Origin: Neorhizobium sp. UBA3556
Lineage (GTDB): Bacteria > Pseudomonadota > Alphaproteobacteria > Rhizobiales > Rhizobiaceae
Length of the DNA: 64,000 nucleotides
Assembly: GCA_002376235.1 (NCBI GenBank)
Contig: DFNX01000008.1
Location: forward strand, 17,027 to 81,026
Direction: 5' to 3'
Part shown: in pieces, positions 43,523 through 51,423 of the stretch
Layout of the letters: every line of letters starts with the position of its first letter
Numbering within the stretch: the first letter of the stretch is position 1
The notes under the pieces: generated by a model
Told to the model about the DNA's origin: nothing
Databases searched by the model: none
What the model saw: only the letters and a program-made list of their open reading frames with translations
Position numbers and translations under genes: made by a program

Positions 43523-45182
43523 CCCAGCGCCGTAATAAGAGAGTTGTCTGCATTTTCTGTTGCCGTAATGATCGCCTTTGAGACGATCTCACCCATGTCG
43601 CGTGCACTTGTTATTCCTTGGATGAAAGGGAGCTTGTGCAGCAAGAAAGGGACGGAAACACAGTAGAGGTTTCTTGAGACAGGCTGATCGATGATCGGCC
43701 GAAACGCATGGTCGACATCGATCCCACCGGTACGCCTTAAACCTGCGGACATCTCTGCTGATGTTTCCGTCGCCGCTTCCTTGACCAAGCCCGGACGTGT
43801 CAGGCTTGGGAACGGTAGATCGGAGGCGGAGGCCGCATGCTGTCCTGTCGCATCGATGAACGCCGCATAGTTTGTTTGACGCCCTTCGACGCTGACCGTC
43901 ACGCCTGGAGTACCCTCCGAGCGATCGATCTCGTAATCGGTGCCGAGCGCCTTGATGTCAAGCGTTCCGGCATTGTGAAGGGCAAGCAGACGCTCCACGG
44001 ATTCATGCGGAACCGTGGCATAGTCATCGACAAAAACCGTCTTGAAATGCTTATGGAAGCGCTTCAGATCGTCGGCATCCAAATGTGGAACGGCGCGCGC
44101 AATCACCTCGTGCATGCGAAGGATCGTGTACCGCCACTGAACCGTGATCTTCTCCGCCTTGTTCTTCTTCGCCTCGGCGAGATTTCGGGCCGCTGCGATG
44201 AACTGGTCCATTGCTTCCCGTTTGCGAAAGTATCGCTCGGCGATGTCTTCGATCGTTGCAAGCCCCAGACCGATCGATGAGCGTAGTCCGGGTCGGTCGC
44301 CCCGAGCTCGGCTTTGAACAACTCGAACACATTGTCCAATAACCCTGCCGGTCCCCGCGAGGTAGCGGCATCGACGGCGTCCGGCGTGCAAAACTGGAGA
44401 GCTTCGTAGGGTATAGGGCAGAAAAAGTCTGCTTCCGGCAAGAGCCCTTTCCGAGACATCATTGTCATGTGAAGCCCATTGGTCGTCGGCTGATAAGCAA
44501 GCTGTCCTTGCTCATCACGCAGGAAGATCCCGTGAGCGGTGGCCACAGTGACAGCAGCATCGATGCCGCTCAGGGACGTTCCAAGAATGCCGACCTCGAC
44601 TGGTCCGATGCGCTTGATGGCGCTGGCAGGCCACGGCGAGATGAAGTATCCCGGCGTTACCTCGGTGTTTTCCGGCCAATCATGACCAGTCGCCATGACG
44701 ACATAGTCGAAGTTTTCCGTGGTTTCCGGTTCATCACCTTGGTGAGCGACCAGCGCGACGTGAGATTTTTCGAGGCGAATATCGGTTACCTTTGTGTTCG
44801 CCCTGATTGCGACGGTATGGCCGCGGGCCTTCGCCTGATTTATCAGCTTCCAAAACTGAGCCGCTAGAAACGATCCGAGCACCACACGCGGATAAAATTC
44901 GCGATCACCGATGCGAGCCCGTTGAAGGTGTAGCTGCTGCAGCTCTACATCGGAATGTCCACTCAGCCACTCGATGAGGGTATCGACGATGCGAGGGATT
45001 TCGATGCTCGCGATGTTGGCAAGCATAGCCTTATCGTTGACCGCCGGATGATAGGGCGTGCCCTTCCCGGGATCTGGGAGCTCTTCGAAGACGGTGATCG
45101 TCAGCGGTTGCTGAGAGGCTACGAGGCCCTTTAGCGAGTAGACGCCGGTTGGTCCGGATCCGATGATGGCGGTACGTGTCAT
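43462..45182 (-). pseudogene. FAD/NAD(P)-binding protein, copy 2, frameshifted
   Basis: Paralogue of the gene at 24406 (same GSGPTGVYSLKGL start, GTSLSGIDAAVTVA site and C-terminal LYCVSVPFLLHKLPFIQGITSARDMG). The 5' frame ends in DPDYAHRSVWG; the 3' frame resumes at SSIGLGLATIEDIAERYF, with the switch near 44278-44282, consistent with one missing base. Either a recent pseudogene or a sequencing error. The EcfG promoter 39 bp upstream is intact, arguing for recent function. Confidence 0.8.
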
Positions 45183-45220
45183 GCTTCTTGACGAGCTTGT
45201 TTCGTTGGAGGGCCGGACAA

Positions 45221-45245
45221 AACGACTTAGCGTCTGACAGGTTCC
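45221..45245 (-). promoter_or_regulatory. EcfG/RpoE2-type promoter (GGAAC-N16-CGTT)
   Basis: Minus strand: GGAAC 45245-45241, CGTT 45224-45221, spacing 16, ending 38 bp upstream of the flavoprotein start. Confidence 0.75.
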
Positions 45246-45262
45246 AGACCAGGTCAGTAACC

Positions 45263-45276
45263 GTGCGGTATCGTAC
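45263..45276. repeat. GTACGGYRKCGTAC inverted repeat, copy e (one mismatch)
   Basis: GTGCGGTATCGTAC, 17 bp upstream of the flavoprotein GGAAC box; it also faces the PfpI gene on the other side. Confidence 0.6.
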
Positions 45277-45370
45277 AGGCAGTAAAGTCTCCCTGGTCGG
45301 GCGCGCCTCTGATCTCCTAACGATCGTCGGCTTCGACGTGAGCCGGCGAAAAAGCGTCACACATCAATCA

Positions 45371-45395
45371 GGAACTTTCACCCATTGTGACGGTT
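45371..45395 (+). promoter_or_regulatory. Near-consensus EcfG-type promoter (GGAAC-N16-GGTT)
   Basis: GGAAC 45371-45375, GGTT 45392-45395, spacing 16; about 130 bp upstream of the PfpI gene. Same -10 variant as at 32001. Confidence 0.4.
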
Positions 45396-45524
45396 CTCCT
45401 GAGGTCACACGAACAAACGCAATACCTTCACTCAGACACGGAAGGGCGGATCATAGCGCGCGTCCCCGTGTACGCGTCTTAATCTGCCGAGCGCCGTGAT
45501 TGTCTATAACAAACGGAGAGTAGC

Positions 45525-46094
45525 ATGACCTTGGAAGGCAAGAAGATCGCAATCCTGCTGGCGCCCCGAGGCACCGAAGAACCGGAATTTGTCGAGCCGA
45601 AAAACGCCGTCGAAGCGGCTGGCGCTTTGGTTACGGTGATCGGCGTAGAAGCCGGCGAGGTCCAGACGGTCAACAACGATCTTGACCCGGGTTCGAGCTT
45701 CACAATCGACAAGACCGTCGCCGAAGTCTCGGCGTCTGATTTCGATGGCTTGGTCATCCCGGGGGGTAGCGTCGGAGCAGATACATTGCGCGCCAACGCG
45801 CAGATCGTATCCTTCGTCCACGACTTCTTTGTCCAGCAAAAGCCAGTTGGCGTCATCTGCCATGGTCCGTGGATCCTTGTAGAGGCTGACGTCGTCGAAG
45901 GGCGCACGCTGACCTCCTATCCGACGGTGTCGACCGACATCCGCAACGCCGGCGGCACTTGGGTCGACCAGGAAGTCGTAACGGACAAGGGACTGGTCAC
46001 CAGTCGCAACCCGGATGACTTGCCGGCTTTCTGCGCCAAGATCATCGAGGAATTTGCCGAAGGACGTCATCCGGCGCAGGCGCGCAGCGCATAA
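45525..46094 (+). CDS. PfpI/DJ-1 family type 1 glutamine-amidotransferase-like protein
   Basis: A 189-residue protein with the nucleophile elbow VICHGPWIL (Cys) and Glu in GVEAGEV region; FDGLVIPGG and SYPTVSTDIRNAGGTWVDQEVV are typical of PfpI/YhbO stress proteins, which act as proteases or deglycases. Soluble. A near-consensus stress promoter precedes. An SDR gene follows 56 bp after the stop, beyond a terminator-like hairpin. Confidence 0.88.
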   Translation: MTLEGKKIAILLAPRGTEEPEFVEPKNAVEAAGALVTVIGVEAGEVQTVNNDLDPGSSFTIDKTVAEVSASDFDGLVIPGGSVGADTLRANAQIVSFVHDFFVQQKPVGVICHGPWILVEADVVEGRTLTSYPTVSTDIRNAGGTWVDQEVVTDKGLVTSRNPDDLPAFCAKIIEEFAEGRHPAQARSA

Positions 46095-46097
46095 ATT

Positions 46098-46126
46098 GCG
46101 GGCATCGCGAGATGCCCGCCTTTCCC
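46098..46126 (+). terminator. Hairpin after PfpI gene
   Basis: 9-bp stem GCGGGCATC / GATGCCCGC with a 4-nt loop, followed by CTTTCCCATTTT. Confidence 0.7.
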
Positions 46127-46150
46127 ATTTTCTAATTGCAAAGAGTGAAA

Positions 46151-47008
46151 ATGACCAACTATCCAACACCGCCTTTTGACACTCCACGACAGGACATGCC
46201 CGGCACGACTGAAGCGATGTCCCCCCTGCCCGATCATGGTGAAGTGAGCTATCGAGGCTCTGGCCGCCTGTCGGGAAAAAGAGCCGTGATTACCGGTGGC
46301 GACAGTGGCATAGGTCGCGCCGTCGCGATCGCCTTCGCTCGGGAAGGCGCCGATGTCCTGATCTCATATCTGGACGAAGACAAGGATGCTGAGGAGACAA
46401 AATCCTGGGTCGAGAAGGCCGGACGCAAGGCGATCTTTGTGCCTGGCGACATTCAGTACGCTCCACACTGCAAACACATAATCGACACAGCGGTCTCGCA
46501 GCTCGGCGGCATCGATATCCTCGTCAACAACGCCGCCCACCAGGCGAGCTTCAGCGATATCGGGGACATTTCGGACGAAGAGTGGGAAGTGACTTTCCGC
46601 ACCAATATCCATGCAATGTTCTACCTGACGAAGGCCGCCGTGCCGCACATGAAACCCGGCAGCGCGATCATCAATACCACCTCGATCAATGCAGACAGTC
46701 CAAGCCCACATCTGCTCGCCTACGCCACGACGAAGGGCGCCATCCAGAATTTCACAGCAGGTCTTGCTCAGATGCTGGCTGACAAAGGCATCCGAGCCAA
46801 TTCAGTCGCACCTGGACCGATCTGGACGCCGCTCATTCCATCCACCATGCCTGATGAGAATGTCAGGAATTTCGGCAAGCAGGTACCAATGCAACGGCCC
46901 GGCCAGCCCGCCGAACTCGCAACCGCCTACGTCATGCTGGCCGATCCGTTGTCGAGCTATGTATCGGGAGCGACCATCGCCGTTACCGGCGGCAAGCCGA
47001 TTATTTGA
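46151..47008 (+). CDS. Short-chain dehydrogenase (YghA/GsiB-like)
   Basis: A 285-residue SDR from ATG 46151. The N-terminal extension (YPTPPFDTPRQDMPGTTEAM) before TGGDSGIGRAVAIAF is characteristic of YghA/YdaD general stress reductases. NNAA replaces NNAG, catalytic Ser in NTTSINAD, YATTKGA as YxxxK. Ends VTGGKPII. Likely reduces aldehydes or sugars with NADPH. Followed at 31 bp by a small acidic gene. Confidence 0.88.
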   Translation: MTNYPTPPFDTPRQDMPGTTEAMSPLPDHGEVSYRGSGRLSGKRAVITGGDSGIGRAVAIAFAREGADVLISYLDEDKDAEETKSWVEKAGRKAIFVPGDIQYAPHCKHIIDTAVSQLGGIDILVNNAAHQASFSDIGDISDEEWEVTFRTNIHAMFYLTKAAVPHMKPGSAIINTTSINADSPSPHLLAYATTKGAIQNFTAGLAQMLADKGIRANSVAPGPIWTPLIPSTMPDENVRNFGKQVPMQRPGQPAELATAYVMLADPLSSYVSGATIAVTGGKPII

Positions 47009-47039
47009 TCTGCGGAATTCCAAACAAAGGAGAAAGCAA

Positions 47040-47252
47040 ATGGCAAAGCCACAGGATGATGCAAAGGGCCAGTACGCGCCTTCGCAGGCAGATCCCCACG
47101 CGACTGGCGTACACAGCGCGAAGCCGACCGTTGTGACGGGTTCCGAAGACGCAACCGTTAATAGGACGCCGCCGGGCCAAAAGAAAGAGAGGGACTTCGA
47201 CATCAATTACGATCCGACTGAAAACGGTCGCAATCGCACGACGCAACACTGA
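47040..47252 (+). CDS. Small hydrophilic hypothetical protein
   Basis: A 70-residue protein (MAKPQDDAKGQYAPSQADPH), with AGGAG 7 nt upstream. Rich in Pro, Asp, Gln and Thr with no hydrophobic core; likely intrinsically disordered, hydrophilin-like. It is probably cotranscribed with the SDR. No family recognised. Confidence 0.6.
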   Translation: MAKPQDDAKGQYAPSQADPHATGVHSAKPTVVTGSEDATVNRTPPGQKKERDFDINYDPTENGRNRTTQH

Positions 47253-47306
47253 CGTCTTTTAATCTCCGGCGTCATCCTTATGTCGACGCAACCGGGTCTC
47301 CGACGT

Positions 47307-47732
47307 TCAGGCAGATCGTCGGCCGGCATTTGCATCTTCAGCCAAGACAAGGCTCGCTGGCGGGGCACCGCTATCGTCCCCTTGGATGATTGCCGAGACA
47401 TAGACCAGCGCATTCTTCATGCCATTCATCGTGTAGGGTTTTTCGATTGCCCCGAGGGCACCGGCAAAATCCTGCGGTATCCGCTTGATGTTTCCGCTCA
47501 CGAAGACGTAGGGGATGCCGGCCGCCGCTAGCTCGCGCCCGACGTCGATTCCGGTCGGACCGTCCATCAGGTGGATATCGACGAACGCGAAGTCGGGCTT
47601 CGACGCACCGATCTGTTCGCGCGCCTGGGCGCTGCTCATGGCAAGACCGGTAACTTGATGGCCTGCCATCTCCACTTCGTTCTCAAGTTCCATGGCAAGC
47701 AGCATTTCGTCTTCGACGATCATGACTTTCAA
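47307..47732 (-). CDS. Single-domain response regulator
   Basis: A 141-residue CheY-like receiver: acidic pocket VEDE (residues 6-9), phosphoacceptor D52 in FVDIHLMDG, conserved Thr/Ser region VFVSGN and Lys in IEKPY. No output domain, as in LovR-type or phosphate-sink regulators. Its start overlaps the end of the LOV kinase gene by 4 bp (ATGA), so the pair is translationally coupled. Confidence 0.88.
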   Translation of the reverse strand: MKVMIVEDEMLLAMELENEVEMAGHQVTGLAMSSAQAREQIGASKPDFAFVDIHLMDGPTGIDVGRELAAAGIPYVFVSGNIKRIPQDFAGALGAIEKPYTMNGMKNALVYVSAIIQGDDSGAPPASLVLAEDANAGRRSA

Positions 47733-48859
47733 TGCGCATTCTCCTGGTGGTCGCCAACGAGCAGCACCACATCGACGACCGTCTTTCGGCCATCCTGTTT
47801 CCGTTCAATTTCAGCGCCCAACTGCAACGCCGATGCTTCAAGCAACATTTTGCCGAGCTCAGCGCTCTCGCTATCCGGCTCGACCGGTTCCGACGTGTCT
47901 TCGACACGGATCAGGAAATGACCGTTCAGGCGCCGCACGACAACATGGATGTCGCCGCCGCCATCGCTCAAACCACGGCGAACGGCATCCCCGACCAGTT
48001 CGTTGACGATCAGGGATAGCGGCGTTGCCTTGACGGCCGGCACGAGAAGCGGGGAGAGATCCAGAGATAACCGGATGTCCTTGCGACCGGTAGCATCGAC
48101 CAGATCGGTCACAAGCTCTCGGGTAAATTCCGACATGTCGAATTTGGAGACGTCGTCGAGAGTGAACAGCTTGCGTTGCACCGTGCTGAGCGCTTCGATG
48201 CGATTGAGGACCGACATTAGTGTATGCCTCTGCCGATCGTCTTTGGTGACGCGCGCCTGCATTTTGACGATCGAGGCCATCGTAAGCAGGTTGTTCTTTA
48301 CGCGATGGTCGACCTCATGGACGAGCAGTGTGCGGGCATCCAGTGCCGCACGAAGCTTCGCAGTGTGCTTCGCGACCTCTCCCTCGGCTTGATGGCGAGC
48401 AGCGGCAAGGTCCGCTTCCCGACTCTTGACCGTTGTAAAATCAAGCTGGGAAGCAAAAAAATAAATGATTTTTTCCGCTTCATCCCGCACCGGGCTGATA
48501 AAGACGGCGTTCCAGAAGGTGCTGCCGTCCTTGCGGTAGTTCAGAATGTCGACTGCCACATCCTGGCCGGCGGCAATGTTGTCGCGAATTTTAGCGACGG
48601 TCTCCCGGTCCGTCTCTGGGCCTTGCAGAAAGCGGCAATTCCGGCCGATCACTTCGTCGTCGCTGTAGCCGGTCAGCTTTCTGAATGCCTCATTGCAGAA
48701 GATGATCGGATTATCGGGCTGGCTGGGATCCGTGACGATCATCGGCATGCGCGTGGCTTTGAACGCCGCCGCAAACGGGTCTTCGCTGACATGCCCGGCG
48801 ACCAGGCGATCACCGGCGCTGCGAGCGTCACGTCGATTTTGATCCTTTTCCTGCATCAT
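47729..48859 (-). CDS. LOV-domain sensor histidine kinase (LovK-like)
   Basis: A 376-residue kinase from tandem ATGs at 48859. LOV domain at about 25-135 with flavin-adduct motif GRNCRFLQ (Cys75) and the NYRKDGSTFWN strand. A short coiled coil leads to the HisKA_2-type box EVDHRVKNNL with phosphoacceptor His, followed by an ATPase region (IVNELVGDAVRRGL). Blue light should form a cysteinyl-flavin adduct and change kinase activity. Partner RR is downstream; an HWE kinase is upstream. Confidence 0.88.
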   Translation of the reverse strand: MMQEKDQNRRDARSAGDRLVAGHVSEDPFAAAFKATRMPMIVTDPSQPDNPIIFCNEAFRKLTGYSDDEVIGRNCRFLQGPETDRETVAKIRDNIAAGQDVAVDILNYRKDGSTFWNAVFISPVRDEAEKIIYFFASQLDFTTVKSREADLAAARHQAEGEVAKHTAKLRAALDARTLLVHEVDHRVKNNLLTMASIVKMQARVTKDDRQRHTLMSVLNRIEALSTVQRKLFTLDDVSKFDMSEFTRELVTDLVDATGRKDIRLSLDLSPLLVPAVKATPLSLIVNELVGDAVRRGLSDGGGDIHVVVRRLNGHFLIRVEDTSEPVEPDSESAELGKMLLEASALQLGAEIERKQDGRKTVVDVVLLVGDHQENAH

Positions 48860-48917
48860 GATCCTGATTGAGTTAAGCCACGACAGAAGTCGCGGCGGAT
48901 GGATTCGTTTCTGCCGG

Positions 48918-50735
48918 TCATTTCGTGGCGTGCGGTAGAAGGACGGCCTCGATTTCGCAGACGACGCCGGCAGCGTCATAGACGATTGCCGACGTACCGT
49001 TGAGCTCCGCCGCCAACAAGCGCTCGACTAGGCGAGATCCAAAACCCTTCCTCGTCGGTTGAGCGACCGTCGGCCCACCCTTTTCCTGCCAGCGGAGGCT
49101 GAGAGCCGAGGTTTTGGGGTCATAGGTCCAGATGATTGACACCCGTCCCGTCGGAACGGAGAGCGCCCCGTATTTAGCGGCATTGGTTCCAAGTTCGTGA
49201 AGGGCGAGCGACAGTCTGGCGACAGCCTTTTGTGGCAGGAGAACCGACGGCCCCGAAATCTCGAAGCGCTCCGGCGGATATGGTGAAACGGCCTGCTCGA
49301 CCACCGCCGTGAGATCGGCACTCTGCCAGTCCCCTTCGGCAAGCAGATCGTGGGCGTGCGCCATTGCCGACAAGCGTGCTTCGTACGCCGCGACAGCATC
49401 CTGGGTGTCTGTCGTCTTGGCCAATGTCTGGCGAGCAATGGCGATGACCGTTGCAAAGACGTTTTTCACCCGGTGATGCAGCTCGCCGATCAGCACGGCC
49501 TGAAGCCGCTCCGCCTCCTTCTTCGCGGAGATGTCATGCGCGATTTTCGAGGCGCCAACAATCCTGCCGGCCGAGTCATAGATCGGTGAGACGCTGAGCA
49601 GAACGTCGACCAAACGTCCGTCCTTACGCCGGCGCTTCGTCTCATACGCATCAACCGGGGCCCCTGCCCTGATCTGTTGTAAAAGTGCCGGCTCTTCATC
49701 GAGCCTGTCTTCCGGCACGAGCATCAGGACGGATTGACCGAGGACCTCCTCAGCCTTGTAGCCATAAAGGCGTTCAGCCCCGCCGTTCCAGGCCGTGATG
49801 TTCATGGCCAGATCGATGCCGAGGATGGCGTCGTTAGAGGACGCGATAATCGAGGCCAGTCTGCGTTCGGCTTCCTGCGCCTGCTTGCGCTCGGTGATAT
49901 CGACCGAGATGACGGCAACCTGATGGATCCACCCTTCGTCATCACGCAAAGCAGAGACCGTATTGTTCACCCAGACCAGGCTACCGTCTTTGCGAACATA
50001 GCGCTTCTCCATATCGAAGCTTTCGCCGGTCGCGGCCAGCCGGTTGAACAGGCGGGTCTGCTCAGGCATGTCATGGGCATAAGTGATGTCCGCGATGTTT
50101 TTGCCGAGAAGTTCGCCCTCCTCATAGCCGACGATCTCGCAGAACCGCCGGTTGATGTGCAGGATCTTGCCTTCTAGGCTTCCCTGGCCAATGCCGGCGG
50201 CCGACTGGGATATGACTGCCCGAAGCCTTTCCTCGCTTGCCTGCAATGCCTGATCGGCGCGGACGCGATCGGTCGTCTCGTTGACGATGCAGAAGACGCC
50301 GCGGACCGCGCCATTTTCGTCGCGAATGGCTGAATAGGAGATATCGAAATAGACGGTTTCCGGATAGCCGTGCCGCTCGATATAGAAAGGACGATCCTTT
50401 GCCGCGACCGTCTCGCCCGTGTCTAGCACACTGCGCAAGAGTGGTTCGAGATCGCCCCAAAGCTCGGACCAATTCTCTCGAGCGGGTCGTCCGAAGGCCC
50501 GCGGGTGTCGCTGGCCGATCGTCGGCGCGTAGGGTTCGTTGTAGAGCGCGACCAGGTCTGGTCCCCAGAACATCACGATCTGGGCCATTGCCGGTAGCAT
50601 GATATCGACAGCGGATCTGAGACAGAGGGGCCATGTCGACGGCGGGCCGAGGATGGAATCGTCCCAGTTTCCGCTCTCGATAAGCCGAGAGATCTCGTCC
50701 GTCCCTTTGAAAGTCTTCCCCGCTTCGCTCCGCAT
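48918..50735 (-). CDS. Multi-PAS HWE-type histidine kinase
   Basis: A 605-residue soluble kinase: a GAF/PAS-like N-terminal region (WPLCLRSAVDIMLPAM, FWGPDLVALYNEPYAP), PAS domains at roughly 170-285 and 290-415, then the HWE box GELHHRVKNVFATV with phosphoacceptor His and HELGTNAAKYGAL as N-box. Kinases of this family commonly feed the PhyR/EcfG general stress pathway. It leads the kinase-kinase-RR operon; no transmembrane segments. Confidence 0.87.
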   Translation of the reverse strand: MRSEAGKTFKGTDEISRLIESGNWDDSILGPPSTWPLCLRSAVDIMLPAMAQIVMFWGPDLVALYNEPYAPTIGQRHPRAFGRPARENWSELWGDLEPLLRSVLDTGETVAAKDRPFYIERHGYPETVYFDISYSAIRDENGAVRGVFCIVNETTDRVRADQALQASEERLRAVISQSAAGIGQGSLEGKILHINRRFCEIVGYEEGELLGKNIADITYAHDMPEQTRLFNRLAATGESFDMEKRYVRKDGSLVWVNNTVSALRDDEGWIHQVAVISVDITERKQAQEAERRLASIIASSNDAILGIDLAMNITAWNGGAERLYGYKAEEVLGQSVLMLVPEDRLDEEPALLQQIRAGAPVDAYETKRRRKDGRLVDVLLSVSPIYDSAGRIVGASKIAHDISAKKEAERLQAVLIGELHHRVKNVFATVIAIARQTLAKTTDTQDAVAAYEARLSAMAHAHDLLAEGDWQSADLTAVVEQAVSPYPPERFEISGPSVLLPQKAVARLSLALHELGTNAAKYGALSVPTGRVSIIWTYDPKTSALSLRWQEKGGPTVAQPTRKGFGSRLVERLLAAELNGTSAIVYDAAGVVCEIEAVLLPHATK

Positions 50736-50957
50736 TGGTACCCGCTCTACATTTCCATTGCGTGACCGCGCCTCGATCCCGATCTGTCGGTGGCAGATTT
50801 ATGGCGCAGGCACGGCTCTGCAAGGCCTTTCCGTAATGAAATCAGCGTGAGATGCCAGCGGTGCTCGTAAAATCCCTCCTCATTTGATCAACTGTAATTC
50901 GGTCTTGTTTTCGCACGCCCGATTTCCCATATCGGCGCCGCGAAGAAGGGGGAAGCT

Positions 50958-51179
50958 ATGCGCGCGTTTCTGGAAGCGGCATTCGGACCAAAAGAACTCG
51001 AGACAATTGACGAGGCCTTCCAAAACTGGCTGGACGCGCACCGAGTCCCAAAAGGCAGCCCGGAAGCCGAGCTCGCCGCAGCGATCATCATAACCCTATA
51101 TCGAGAGGGCCATGATACCCTTCCGGCGCTGGAGGCCGCCATGTCCAAGCATCGTGGTCTGAGTGATCTCGCCGAATAG
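50958..51179 (+). CDS. Small conserved protein, paralogue of 32055 gene
   Basis: A 73-residue protein (MRAFLEAAFGPKELETIDEAF) sharing FGPxEL, LYREGHDTLPALEAAMSKHRGLSDL with the gene at 32055. GGGGGA lies about 6 nt upstream. Function unknown. Divergent from the kinase operon. Confidence 0.7.
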   Translation: MRAFLEAAFGPKELETIDEAFQNWLDAHRVPKGSPEAELAAAIIITLYREGHDTLPALEAAMSKHRGLSDLAE

Positions 51180-51374
51180 CGCCAAGGTCTTGATGGGAGC
51201 CGAACCTTCGACCCGCGAAGTCCAAACGAACTTTGTATTCAACGATCCTTTAAATAACAGAAGTTTGGCGGTCTGTGCACTGAGTGCGGCTGGCGATGAC
51301 CTCAGATCGTGAACCGAGAAGCGCTGTGCATTCCCGAAGAACGCGAAACACCGCCGATCGCGCTGAACCGTTCT

Positions 51375-51398
51375 CTGCCTAGGCTTGTGGCTAGGCAG
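51375..51398 (-). terminator. Hairpin downstream of htpG
   Basis: 8-bp perfect stem CTGCCTAG / CTAGGCAG with an 8-nt loop, 26 bp beyond the htpG stop. Confidence 0.6.
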
Positions 51399-51423
51399 CC
51401 GAAGACCACCTCGCCAGGACCTT

